This document shows, one piece after another, positions 34,770 to 44,162 of a stretch of 64,000 bases of DNA. The DNA comes from Opitutales bacterium (GTDB taxonomy: Bacteria > Verrucomicrobiota > Verrucomicrobiia > Opitutales > Intestinicryptomonadaceae), in NCBI GenBank assembly GCA_015061945.1, contig SUVP01000001.1, positions 1 through 64,000 of the forward strand. Reading direction: 5' to 3'. Position 1 is the first letter of the stretch; every line of letters begins with the position of its first letter. The translations under genes were made by a program, and so were the position numbers. The notes under the pieces were generated by a model. The model was not told where the DNA came from. It saw only the letters and a program-made list of their open reading frames with translations, and searched no databases.

Positions 34770-36299
34770 TTAGTGTCTAAAGTGGCGAACTTTTGTGAAC
34801 ACCATTGCCATATTATTTTCGTTTGCCGCTTCGATTACTTCAGCATCGCGAACAGATCCACCAGGTTGGATAGCAGCCGTTGCACCTGCTTTTGCTGCAG
34901 CAACCAAACCATCTGCGAATGGGAAGAATGCGTCTGAAGCAACGACTGACCCCTTGAGGCTCAATCCAGCTTGTTCTGCTTTCCACACTGCGATTTGCGA
35001 GCTATCTACACGAGACATTTGCCCTGCACCGATACCAAGAGTACGTTCGCAACCAGCATATACAATAGCGTTGCTCTTAACGTGTTTTACGACCTTCCAA
35101 CCGAAAAGCATAGCACGCCATTCTTCTTCAGTTGGCTGACGTTTTGTTACAACTTCCATATTGTCTTTCAACTCTTCGATTGCGTCAGCCGATTGAGCTA
35201 ACAAACCACCGATAACACTCTTGAATTGGAGTGCGTCTGACTTTTTGTAAGTTGAAATCATCAATCGTAAATTCTTTTTCTTTGCTAAAATTTCGAGAGC
35301 TTCGTCCGAGAAATCTGGAGCAATAATCACTTCTGAGAAAATACCAGCAATGATTTGAGCCAAGTCGGCTTCGAGCTTTCTATTCATAACGATAATACCA
35401 CCAAATGGTGCTTGCTTATCTGTTTCAAAAGCTTGATTCCATGCGTCGACAAGATTATCGCACGACGCAACGCCACATGGGTTTGTATGTTTGAGAATTG
35501 CCAATGTTGGCTTTTCAAACTCTGCGATAAGCCAAGTTGCCGCACTAATATCGATAATATTATTATAAGAAAGTTCTTTACCTTGAAGTTGACGGAAGAA
35601 TTTGCCGAAGTCGCCATAAAGAGCTGCACTTTGGTGTGGATTTTCGCCATAACGCATTTTTTGAACCATACCCATCCCGATATTGAGAGTTTCAGGAAGA
35701 GTACCTTCGCCGTTGTACTTTGCGTTCAAATAAGTCGAGATAGCGGCGTCGTACGCACTTGTGCGTTGATAAACTTTCAAGGCGAGTTTTTTACGAAGGT
35801 CTTGGAGAACTTCACCGCCTTGACGCATTGCGTCGAGAACTTTTGGGAAATCGTTATTATCGCAAACAACAGTTACGCTTGCGTGGTTTTTCGCTGCCGA
35901 ACGGAGCATAGATGGACCGCCAATATCGATATTTTCGATAGCATCTTCAAGCGTGCAATTTGGCTTTGCCACAGTTGCTTCAAAAGGATAGAGGTTGACG
36001 ACAACTAAATCAATCATACCAATACCATGTTCTTTTGCTTGTGCCATATGTTGTTCGTTTGAACGCAACGAAAGCAATCCGCCGTGAATTTTTGGGTGGA
36101 GCGTTTTTACACGTCCGTCCATCATTTCAGGGAAGCCAGTATAATCGCTGACCTCGGTTACTGGGATGCCCTTTTCTGCGAGGAGCTTTGCAGTTCCACC
36201 TGTTGAAAGAATTGTGTAGCCGAAGTGAGCTGTCAATTCTTTCGCAAATTCTACGATACCTGTTTTGTCGCTAACTGATATTAATGCACGTTTTTCCAT
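34770..36299 (-). CDS. purH: Bifunctional AICAR transformylase/IMP cyclohydrolase
   Basis: This 509-residue enzyme does the last two steps of IMP synthesis. The N-terminal MGS-like IMP cyclohydrolase domain (about 1-190) has [27 protein letters not shown] and [17 protein letters not shown]. The C-terminal AICAR transformylase domain has LRYGENPHQ in the form [27 protein letters not shown], and [18 protein letters not shown] near the end. Length is normal. It is the first gene of an operon with the LysM protein and divergent from the prenyl synthase gene. Confidence 0.96.
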   Translation of the reverse strand: MEKRALISVSDKTGIVEFAKELTAHFGYTILSTGGTAKLLAEKGIPVTEVSDYTGFPEMMDGRVKTLHPKIHGGLLSLRSNEQHMAQAKEHGIGMIDLVVVNLYPFEATVAKPNCTLEDAIENIDIGGPSMLRSAAKNHASVTVVCDNNDFPKVLDAMRQGGEVLQDLRKKLALKVYQRTSAYDAAISTYLNAKYNGEGTLPETLNIGMGMVQKMRYGENPHQSAALYGDFGKFFRQLQGKELSYNNIIDISAATWLIAEFEKPTLAILKHTNPCGVASCDNLVDAWNQAFETDKQAPFGGIIVMNRKLEADLAQIIAGIFSEVIIAPDFSDEALEILAKKKNLRLMISTYKKSDALQFKSVIGGLLAQSADAIEELKDNMEVVTKRQPTEEEWRAMLFGWKVVKHVKSNAIVYAGCERTLGIGAGQMSRVDSSQIAVWKAEQAGLSLKGSVVASDAFFPFADGLVAAAKAGATAAIQPGGSVRDAEVIEAANENNMAMVFTKVRHFRH

Positions 36300-36448
36300 A
36301 TAAATGGAAAATCAAATATTTTGATTGCCGTCTGACAAGTATATTTTGCAATTTTTTGAAAAAATTTTAAATTTAACATTTTTTAATTGCGAAAAATTTA
36401 GTTTTTAGAAAGTATGAACGTTTGTTAAATAAATTTGAACGTATATTG

Positions 36449-37405
36449 ATGAACCAATTTTCTGAAGTTGCAGACGGATTGAAGTCCGAATTAAAAGCAT
36501 TCAAGTCGTATTTGCTTAAGCAAGCGACTTCGTTTGAACGTGAAGTTCGCACCGCCGCAAAAGAGGCAATATCGCCGAAAGGAAAATATATACGCCCAAT
36601 GCTTGTATTTTCGTCAGCAGTTGAATCTGCCGAAAAAACATCACTTGTCCGACGTGCAACTATCGCCGAACTCGTCCATCTTTCTACGTTGATACACGAT
36701 GATGTTATCGATAACGCACAAATGCGTCGCAACAACGAAACAGCTTTCAAAAAATATGGTTCAAAAACAGCAATTCTCTTGGGCGATTCAATCTTTGCCC
36801 ATATGATGACGTTGGCGTTTGAAGAAAATAGTATGGACGTTTTGCGAAAGACTGCAGAATGCGTAAAAACAATCTGCGAAGGCGAAATCAAACAAACACT
36901 TGCAGACAAAACTAAATTTGTATCTCGTAAACAATATTACGATGTTGCATACGGCAAAACAGCAGCTCTGTTTGAGCTTGCGTGTAATCTCGGTGCAACA
37001 GCGAGCAAAGCTACAAAAGGCTGGGTGAAATCGGCTGAAGAATGCGGAAAACAACTCGGCATTGCATACCAAATTTACGACGATATTTGCGACTGGTTTA
37101 TGTCTGAAAAGGATGCTGGCAAAACTTTGGGAACAGACTTAATTTCCGGAAAACAAACTTATCCATTAATTGTTTTGTTGGAAAAATTGCCTTCAAAAAA
37201 ATCAGTCGCATTGGCAAAGAATTTATCTACTCAAAATCCGAAAGAAATTGTCGATATGATGCTTTCAAACGACATTCTTGCCGATTGTAAAAAAGAATTT
37301 CTAAGAAGAGTAAATCTCGCAGAAAAAGCCATATCAAAGTTCCCAAAAGAAAATCAAAAACTAATGAAATTCTGTGAAGTAATGCGTAAATTGAATTTCT
37401 GCTAA
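36449..37405 (+). CDS. Trans-isoprenyl diphosphate synthase (polyprenyl synthetase)
   Basis: This 318-residue protein has both Asp-rich motifs: LIHDDVIDNAQMRRN (first DDxxD) and YQIYDDICDWFMSEKDAGKTLGTDL (second). KGKYIRPMLVF and GDSIFAHMM are also conserved. It elongates prenyl diphosphates, probably for a quinone side chain or other long-chain product; product length cannot be told. I use ATG at 36449 rather than the in-frame TTG at 36422. It precedes hemA by 23 bp, perhaps as an operon. Confidence 0.9.
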   Translation: MNQFSEVADGLKSELKAFKSYLLKQATSFEREVRTAAKEAISPKGKYIRPMLVFSSAVESAEKTSLVRRATIAELVHLSTLIHDDVIDNAQMRRNNETAFKKYGSKTAILLGDSIFAHMMTLAFEENSMDVLRKTAECVKTICEGEIKQTLADKTKFVSRKQYYDVAYGKTAALFELACNLGATASKATKGWVKSAEECGKQLGIAYQIYDDICDWFMSEKDAGKTLGTDLISGKQTYPLIVLLEKLPSKKSVALAKNLSTQNPKEIVDMMLSNDILADCKKEFLRRVNLAEKAISKFPKENQKLMKFCEVMRKLNFC

Positions 37406-37428
37406 ATTTAGTTATTGAATTGTTGCGT

Positions 37429-38465
37429 ATGGAAGAAAATCGCAAAAATCTGTACCTTGCGGGAATATCGCACCAGTGTGCCGATTCCCAAATGCTCGGT
37501 CAGTGTGGCGTGTCAAAAGATTTTACGCAAATATCGGAAGACGCAATTTTGAAGATTCCCGAAGTATCCGAAACTCTCGTTTTGAGCACTTGCAATAGAG
37601 TTGAAATTTATCTCGTCGCAACGTCGCAAGACGCAATTTCAAAAGCAATCGACGTATTTTGTAAATCGCCTCCGCGTGATTGCAACGCACAAGAATTTGA
37701 AAAATCGCCTACAAAAAAACAGGTAAAGATGTTATAGAACATATCTTTGAAGTAGCGTCAGGATTACAATCGCAAATGACTGGTGAAACCGAAATTCTCG
37801 GGCAAGTCAAGTCGGCATACGCAAATGCGTCGAGTGCAGGACACTGCTCTGCTATATTAAATACTGTGTTCCAAAAAGCAAATCAGTGTGCAAAATGGGT
37901 TCGCACAAATACAGATATCGGACACGGAAAAATTAGCTTGGGTTCGGTAGCGTCAGAACTTGCCGACAGAATTTTTAACGATATCACAAAAGCGAAAATC
38001 CTTCTGCTCGGCTCTGGAGAGGCGGGGAAACTCGTTGCAGAAGCACTTTTTGTTAGAGGTGCAAATAATATAACAGTAGCGAGCCGACGTTTTGAAAACG
38101 CACAAAAGCTCGCAACCGAAATTGGCGTGTCGGCAGACGAAATGAAAAATGCAATCGGTAACCTTTTTCAATTCGATATAGTAATTACCGCAAGCTTTTC
38201 GCCAACTCCGCTAATCGACGTACAATCGGCAAAAAACGCTCTCAAAAAAAGAAACGACAAGCCTATTTTCTTGATAGATTTAGCTGTGCCAAACAATATT
38301 GTTGCAGAATGCGAAAATCTCGACGACATCTATTTATATAATCTTGATGACCTTTCAAAAATCGCAAACGAAAATATCTCGATGCGAAAGTCAGAAATTG
38401 AAATTGCCCGACGCACAATCCTTGAAAAATCGGCATATACAGCCAATAAGTTGGGTATTATCTAA
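37429..38465 (+). pseudogene. hemA: Glutamyl-tRNA reductase, frameshifted and C-terminally short
   Basis: Two frames together encode GluTR, which makes glutamate-1-semialdehyde for tetrapyrrole synthesis. The first (37429-37737) has LAGISHQCADSQML and the catalytic LSTCNRVEIYLV. The second (open from just after 37700) has GKDVIEHIFEVASGLQSQMTGETEILGQVKSAY and the Rossmann segment ILLLGSGEAGKLVAEAL. The frames join within 37700-37719, either by one missing A in GAAAAATCG (restoring EKIAYKKTGKDV) or by a -1 slip on A-AAA-AAA at 37713-37719. The joined product is about 345 residues and stops before the usual dimerisation domain. Sequencing error, recoding and decay are all possible; the early stop favours decay. 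Confidence 0.8.
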
Positions 38466-38495
38466 AAAATTTTCAATTTAACAGTTTAACAAAAA

Positions 38496-38525
38496 TTGAC
38501 AGATAAATGGTTGAAAAGGTATCGT
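38496..38525 (+). promoter_or_regulatory. Candidate promoter of the CxxCH/beta-propeller gene
   Basis: A perfect TTGACA (38496-38501) and TATCGT (38520-38525) are 18 bp apart, placing the start site about 15 bp before the ATG at 38548. The -10 match is moderate. Confidence 0.4.
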
Positions 38526-38547
38526 TGTTTGTTAATACTATCTTCGT

Positions 38548-41500
38548 ATGAAAATGAAAACGTGGAACCTTTTTAAGTATCTTGTATTTGCATCTTCGAT
38601 AATTACAAGTATCGAAACAACGTGTTTAGGTGAGGAAATTTTTAGAATCGGCACACCAGATGCACGCTCAGATGAATTTAAAATTTTTCGCAATCTTGAA
38701 GACTCGCGTTATACATATCAACGTGTCCCAAATTTAGACACACCACGAGCCCGTCCATTCCGCGATGTCGATAATATCGCAAAGTTCTTTGAAAAACCGA
38801 TTGTTTTTGAAGTCGGCAAGTCGACAGAAAAAGACTTCCCTTTTATACACGCAATTAAATCTTGCGTTTGGAAAGCACACACACGCTCTCTCTCGATAAA
38901 ATTCAAAAATCCAAACACGACAAAAAAAGAACTATTTTTCAGAATCGGTTTTTCGGATATGTCCGATTTAGCTCCGATATCGTTAGAAATTCTCTTGAAT
39001 GGAAAATCAATCGGCAAGGCTGAAATGATAAATAAAGACAAGGGTTTTGGAGCGACGCTCGCATATAATCCACAATCGCAAGGCATACCCTACTCGCTCA
39101 CCTTTAAAATAGACACATCACTGCTTGCCGAAAATAATGTCATTCAAATAAAGCCATTTTCAAAAGGTAAAGCATGGTTTACTTACGACTATATTGAACT
39201 TTCAAATTCTCCCTACCCTCCCGAAGTCCACGATTGTCGCGACGATATTTTGGACAACGCCATAAAAGCAATGGGTACAGAGTTAGTCGTGTTCTCGCAA
39301 CGTGGCGAAGGTCGCGATTACCACTGGTACTCAACTATCGGTAGAACGTGCTGGGTAAAAACTGGCGTCAAGCAAATCGACGACCGATTTGATTGCGAAA
39401 TGTTCAGCCGTCTCGGTGGCAGACTTTGTGTATATAATCTTAAAACTGGCGAGTTAAAAAAACTTATCGACGACCCCGACGGATGCGTACGAGATCATAC
39501 AATTTCTTACGACGGCAAAAAAATTCTCTTCTCGTGGAGAAAAGGAAAATCAGACGATTTCCATTTGTACGAAATTGATATCGACGGAAAAAATCTCACA
39601 AAATTGCCAATCGCAAGAAAAGGTATAAATGATATTGAACCTTGCTACTTGCCAAACGGCGACATCGTATTCTCATCATCGAGAATGGGTAAGGTTGTAC
39701 AATGTTTCTTTATGCCTGTTACCGACATTCACAGATGGTACAAGCAAGAAAACAAAATCGCTGTGATATCGCAAAATCCAGATGTTGACAGTACTGCGAG
39801 CGTACTGCCCGACGGACGCCTAATCTATATGCGTTGGGATTATAATCAACGCAATCAACTTGCCTTCCACCACCTCTGGACAATGAATCCAGACGGCAGT
39901 AATGACACTGTTTATTTTGGCAACAATAAACCAGGACACTTATTCATATCGCCACAACCAATTCCCGACGAAAATGGAGCAGTCTTTACTTTCGGCTACG
40001 GACACGGAACTCGTGATAGTTTCGGGCATATCGCAAAAGTTTTGCAACCATGCGACCCAAGCAATCCATACGCATCAAAATTTATCACTGGCGATATCAG
40101 TTTAAAATTCAATCGTCCACAACCATTGGGCAACGGCTACACAATGGCGACAGACGGCAGAGAAATTTATATCTTCAACAAAAGTGGGCAGTACAAAAAA
40201 GTTTCAAATCTGCCTGAAGAAATTTTCAAGACCGATAGAGTCGTGCGTATGAGCGTTGTCGGCTGGAAAAACGGCAAAGATAAAATTCCTGCTCAATGCA
40301 AAATTATCGCCCAAGGAGCAATGCCTTTGAAAGGCAGAGCTATGCCAATCGCACGCCCCGATATGTCCGATTTATCGCAAAAGAAAGCAACAGTATTTTT
40401 GCAAGATGTCTATCACGGACGCAATATGAAAGGTGTCGAACGTGGATCAATCGACAAGCTTTTGATTCTACAAGTTCTCCCGACCCCTGCTCACTACAAT
40501 GGCGGTTCAAACCAACTCAATAGACAGGGAGGTTTCGCTCTCGAAAGAATACTTGGCACAGTTCCAGTTGAAAAAGATGGCTCGGCAAATTTTGAAGTTC
40601 CCACACAACGAGCCCTCGCCTTTGTCGCACTCGACAAAAATGGCAATGCCGTAAAGAGAATGCAAAGTTTTGTCAGCTTTGCTCCAGCGACAAATACAAG
40701 TTGCATAGGTTGCCACGAAAACCGTACCGAAGCACCTCTCCCTAAAAAGAAACTTCCGTTGGCGTACTCTCGTATATCGAAAATCAAGCCATACACACAA
40801 ACTCATCCGATTGAATATCGCACACAAATTCAACCACTGCTCGACAAGTATTGTATGGAATGCCACAACGAAAGAAGTCGTGCCAGCGGTGTTGTTCTCG
40901 ATGGCGGGCTTGGTGCAAACTTCATCCACTCGTACATCGTACTCGATGAACGTGGACAACTCATCACAGGTAGAAATCAATATGGCGATATGCCTCCGTA
41001 CACATTCGGCTCAGGCTCAAGCCCGATACTCGACAAATTTACCGACGCTCACTGCGGAGCCACTCCGACAAAAGAAGAACTCGATATTCTCAAGCGTTGG
41101 CTCGATACAGGTGCAATGCAAATTGGCACATATGCGGCACTCAACACTGGTTTCTTGCACTCGTATTTGCAAGGTGGAGTTGTACGCCACGAAGACGAAA
41201 ACCCCGAAAATGTCGACGCATACAAAGCAATCGAAAATGCGTGCTTCAAGTGCCACTCTGGCGAAGCAGAAATTGCAAGACGTCCATTTGAGCCAAAACA
41301 AAACTATGGCGAAACAGTCTTTGATTATCGTGCATCATTTGAAAGTGCTTGCGTTGAAAAAGTCAAATTCAAGAAAAAAGACGGCAAAATACGTGAGTCT
41401 AAACTCATCGCCGATTTGCTCTACAATTTCACTGACCCAGAAGATTCGCTCGCACTGATAATTCCACTCTCAAAAGAACACGGTGGAACTGCAACCGATA

Positions 41501-41781
41501 GCGACGACACCCACCCGATTGTCTTCAAAGATAAGTCAGACCCAAATTATCAAGCGATACTTTCGGCAATCACTGCGGCAAAAAAGAGTCTTGAAAAGAA
41601 ATCGCCATTCTGCGATTCTCCAGACTTCCGCCCAACTGCAGGTTATATCAAAAAGCTTAAAGATTTAAAAATTCTACCAAGCGACTTCTCGTTAGACGGA
41701 AAAATCAACCCACAAAAATCCGACTCAATGTATTTTGATTGGCTCGATAAAAACGCTGTAATCGACGCAATAGAAAAATAA
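38548..41781 (+). CDS. Secreted TolB-propeller protein with three CxxCH haem-binding motifs (HZS-alpha-like)
   Basis: This 1077-residue protein begins with a signal sequence. The first 230 or so residues form a beta-sandwich like polysaccharide-lyase 4 domain III (EEIFRIGTPDARSDEFKIF, a carbohydrate-binding-like pattern). Residues 240-560 hold TolB-type propeller repeats (ISYDGKKILFSWRKGKSDDFHLYEIDIDG, YLPNGDIVFSSSRMGK, LPDGRLIYMRWDYNQ). The C-terminal half carries CIGCH (719), CMECH (769) and CFKCH (899), classic c-type haem motifs. The order resembles proteins related to hydrazine synthase alpha that are common in Planctomycetes and Verrucomicrobia and not evidence of anammox. The natural role is unknown; a redox or sugar-oxidation function is possible. 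No cytochrome maturation gene is seen. Confidence 0.72.
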   Translation: MKMKTWNLFKYLVFASSIITSIETTCLGEEIFRIGTPDARSDEFKIFRNLEDSRYTYQRVPNLDTPRARPFRDVDNIAKFFEKPIVFEVGKSTEKDFPFIHAIKSCVWKAHTRSLSIKFKNPNTTKKELFFRIGFSDMSDLAPISLEILLNGKSIGKAEMINKDKGFGATLAYNPQSQGIPYSLTFKIDTSLLAENNVIQIKPFSKGKAWFTYDYIELSNSPYPPEVHDCRDDILDNAIKAMGTELVVFSQRGEGRDYHWYSTIGRTCWVKTGVKQIDDRFDCEMFSRLGGRLCVYNLKTGELKKLIDDPDGCVRDHTISYDGKKILFSWRKGKSDDFHLYEIDIDGKNLTKLPIARKGINDIEPCYLPNGDIVFSSSRMGKVVQCFFMPVTDIHRWYKQENKIAVISQNPDVDSTASVLPDGRLIYMRWDYNQRNQLAFHHLWTMNPDGSNDTVYFGNNKPGHLFISPQPIPDENGAVFTFGYGHGTRDSFGHIAKVLQPCDPSNPYASKFITGDISLKFNRPQPLGNGYTMATDGREIYIFNKSGQYKKVSNLPEEIFKTDRVVRMSVVGWKNGKDKIPAQCKIIAQGAMPLKGRAMPIARPDMSDLSQKKATVFLQDVYHGRNMKGVERGSIDKLLILQVLPTPAHYNGGSNQLNRQGGFALERILGTVPVEKDGSANFEVPTQRALAFVALDKNGNAVKRMQSFVSFAPATNTSCIGCHENRTEAPLPKKKLPLAYSRISKIKPYTQTHPIEYRTQIQPLLDKYCMECHNERSRASGVVLDGGLGANFIHSYIVLDERGQLITGRNQYGDMPPYTFGSGSSPILDKFTDAHCGATPTKEELDILKRWLDTGAMQIGTYAALNTGFLHSYLQGGVVRHEDENPENVDAYKAIENACFKCHSGEAEIARRPFEPKQNYGETVFDYRASFESACVEKVKFKKKDGKIRESKLIADLLYNFTDPEDSLALIIPLSKEHGGTATDSDDTHPIVFKDKSDPNYQAILSAITAAKKSLEKKSPFCDSPDFRPTAGYIKKLKDLKILPSDFSLDGKINPQKSDSMYFDWLDKNAVIDAIEK

Positions 41782-41785
41782 AATT

Positions 41786-42643
41786 ATGAAAAAGACAATT
41801 CTATCAATACTGCTTGCAAGCTCAATATTCTCGTACGGAGCCGAAATTATCGCACATAGAGGCGACCAACGCTACGCTCCCGAAAATTCAGCCGAAGCCG
41901 TATCCTCTGCTCTTCGCAACGGAGCCGATTACGTTGAATTCGATATTTGGCAGACTAAGTCAGGCGAGCAAATTTCACTTCATTGCGAAAGTCAACTGCG
42001 TCGACTTTCTGGCGTCTTCAAAAAGGTCGAGGATATTACTCCTGAAGACAGAAAGAAAATAAACTTGGCTGAACGTGAGTATAAACATTTGAAGACAGTG
42101 AGAATACCTTTGCTTGTCGACGTTTTGAAAGCGTTGCCTAAAAATGCGAAAATCGTTTTTGACGCAAAAAATGGTAGATCGCCCGACTACTACAAAAAAG
42201 CATCGCAAGCATACGCCGAAGCAAAAATGGATGCGTCGAACACTCTCTTTTACACACACTCTCCAGCCGAAGTAAAAAAGTATTTCCCCAACTCAAAATG
42301 TATTAAATTTCTCCTCCCAAAACAAGAAGGCGATACTTTCCAGCAATCGAATAAATATTTTGCGACAAACACGCCCAAAAATAAATATATCTTAAAACCA
42401 CTCGACGCAAAAAAGTTTGCAAAACGTGCTAAAAAAGAAGGCTACGAGGCACTCGGAATTATGTCGTTGCACGTCAAGCCAAGTAGCCAAGCGTTCAAAA
42501 AACTTTGCGAAGACCTAAAAAGCGAAGGACTGTACCTTATCGTTTGGACAGTAAATAACCCCGAAGAAGCAAAAGCATATTCTAAAATTGTAGACGCTAT
42601 CACTACCGATGATATAAGAAAAATTAAAGAAGCGCTAAAATAG
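41786..42643 (+). CDS. Secreted glycerophosphodiester phosphodiesterase
   Basis: This 285-residue protein has a signal peptide (MKKTILSILLASSIFSYG) followed by the GDPD signature: AEIIAHRGDQRYAPENSAEAV with the conserved HRG and PENS, then YVEFDIWQTKSGEQISLHCE with metal and catalytic residues. A later SLYLIVWTVN-like segment (GLYLIVWTVNNPEEAKAY) and a final DAITTDD are conserved. It would release glycerol 3-phosphate from phospholipid head groups outside the cytoplasm. It lies 4 bp after the CxxCH gene and is probably co-transcribed with it. Confidence 0.9.
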   Translation: MKKTILSILLASSIFSYGAEIIAHRGDQRYAPENSAEAVSSALRNGADYVEFDIWQTKSGEQISLHCESQLRRLSGVFKKVEDITPEDRKKINLAEREYKHLKTVRIPLLVDVLKALPKNAKIVFDAKNGRSPDYYKKASQAYAEAKMDASNTLFYTHSPAEVKKYFPNSKCIKFLLPKQEGDTFQQSNKYFATNTPKNKYILKPLDAKKFAKRAKKEGYEALGIMSLHVKPSSQAFKKLCEDLKSEGLYLIVWTVNNPEEAKAYSKIVDAITTDDIRKIKEALK

Positions 42644-42736
42644 TCAAAATATTTCAATAAAAAGCCAAATAAATTAAAATATGGTGTAAAATTTTACTTG
42701 TTTTTAAAAACCGTCGATGTTTAAATAATAGACGGA

Positions 42737-43855
42737 ATGAAAACATTATTTGTATGTTCAGAAAGTGATGTGCGTGAAACGCGTGTCGCAGTAATTCCAT
42801 CCGATGCTCAAAAACTCTCGAAAATCGGATGGGCAGTAAAAATTGAATCGGGCGCAGGCGTAAAAGCAGGCTTCTCAGACGAAGACTATAAAAACGCCGG
42901 TGCAGAAATAGTCGGTGCCGACTTTGTCAAAGAAGCCGACTTTATCGTGGCAGTCAGAAAGCCATCAGAAGAAAAAGTAAAAACGTTCAAACGTGGAGCG
43001 TTCTACTTGAGCCTTCTCGATCCTTTCAATGAAAAATCTTTGATTAAAGCCTTTGCTGATGCAGGTATAACAGCTGCAAGCTTCGAGATGATTCCACGAA
43101 GCACAATCGCACAAAAAATGGACGTGTTGAGCTCGCAAGCAAATTTGGCTGGATACGTCGGAGTTCTAAAATCGGCAAACACACTCAAAAAGATTTTGCC
43201 AATGATGATGACTCCAGCTGGAACAATTTCCCCGCTCAAATTCTTTATTGTTGGCGTTGGCGTTGCAGGTTTGCAAGCAATAGCAACAGCAAAGCGTCTT
43301 GGAGCAAGAGTTGAAGCGTACGACACTCGTCCAGTTGTCGAAGAACAAGTAAAGAGTTTGGGTGCAAAGTTCGTAAAAATCGATGTTGGCGAAACGGGTC
43401 AAACAGAACAAGGCTACGCAAAAGCTCTCACCGAAGAACAACTTGAACTTCAACGCAAAGGAATGGCAAAAGTTTGTGCCCAATCTGATGTGATTATCAC
43501 AACTGCAAAACTTTTCGGACGCAAAGCACCTCGCATTATCTCGGCAGAAATGGTATCTGGGATGAAGTCGGGTAGCGTAATTGTCGATATGGCTGCCGGC
43601 AGTGGCGGTAATGTAGAAGGCTCAAAACCAGATGAAATTGTAATCACACCAAACGGAGTTACAATTATTGGCGACACTTGCCTTGAAGCGTCAGTTCCAG
43701 CGACAGCGTCGCAAATGTATAGTGCAAACGTTTACAACTATATTGCACACTTCTCTCCAGAAGGCGAGTTCGTACAAAACTTTGACGACCAAATTATGAA
43801 GATGTCGGTAGTAGCCCATAACGGCGAAATCACCGATGACCGTTTCAAACAATAA
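42737..43855 (+). CDS. pntAA: NAD(P) transhydrogenase subunit alpha, part 1 (NAD-binding)
   Basis: This 372-residue soluble subunit binds NAD(H). Conserved stretches include FVCSESDVRETRVAVIPSDAQKL, LDPFNEKSLIKAFADAGITAASFEMIPR, the Rossmann FFIVGVGVAGLQAIATAKRLGARVEAYD, and VDMAAGSGGNVEGSKPDE. It is alanine-dehydrogenase-like, but its neighbours fix the identity. With the next two genes it forms the three-subunit proton-driven enzyme that transfers hydride from NADH to NADP+, supplying NADPH. Confidence 0.93.
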   Translation: MKTLFVCSESDVRETRVAVIPSDAQKLSKIGWAVKIESGAGVKAGFSDEDYKNAGAEIVGADFVKEADFIVAVRKPSEEKVKTFKRGAFYLSLLDPFNEKSLIKAFADAGITAASFEMIPRSTIAQKMDVLSSQANLAGYVGVLKSANTLKKILPMMMTPAGTISPLKFFIVGVGVAGLQAIATAKRLGARVEAYDTRPVVEEQVKSLGAKFVKIDVGETGQTEQGYAKALTEEQLELQRKGMAKVCAQSDVIITTAKLFGRKAPRIISAEMVSGMKSGSVIVDMAAGSGGNVEGSKPDEIVITPNGVTIIGDTCLEASVPATASQMYSANVYNYIAHFSPEGEFVQNFDDQIMKMSVVAHNGEITDDRFKQ

Positions 43856-43873
43856 TTTCAAATAGATAATATT

Positions 43874-44161
43874 ATGACACTAATCCTGTTATTATTTATA
43901 TTCACCCTCTCGGCATTCTTGGGGTTTGAACTTATCTCGAAAGTCCCAAGCCAGTTGCACACTCCGCTAATGAGTGGTTCAAACGCAATTAGTGGTATTA
44001 CAATCGTTGGTGCGATTATCGCAACTGCTGGAACAGAAGGTAGCACAACGGCAACAATTATCGGATTTGTCGCATTGGTACTTGCAACAATCAACGTTGT
44101 CGGTGGCTATATGGTAACCGATAGAATGCTTGCAATGTTCAAAAAGAAGGGAGACAAATAA
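43874..44161 (+). CDS. pntAB: NAD(P) transhydrogenase subunit alpha, part 2 (membrane)
   Basis: This 95-residue protein has three to four membrane helices, with the conserved SKVPSQLHTPLMSGSNAISGI in the first loop and VVGGYMVTDRMLAMF at the end, the split-alpha membrane segment of the transhydrogenase. It lies between pntAA and pntB with short gaps. Confidence 0.93.
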   Translation: MTLILLLFIFTLSAFLGFELISKVPSQLHTPLMSGSNAISGITIVGAIIATAGTEGSTTATIIGFVALVLATINVVGGYMVTDRMLAMFKKKGDK

Positions 44162-44162
44162 G

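Noticed and set aside
38548-41781. Anammox hydrazine synthase
   Set aside because: The resemblance is to the general propeller-plus-CxxCH layout common in PVC bacteria. No beta/gamma subunit or other anammox gene is present.
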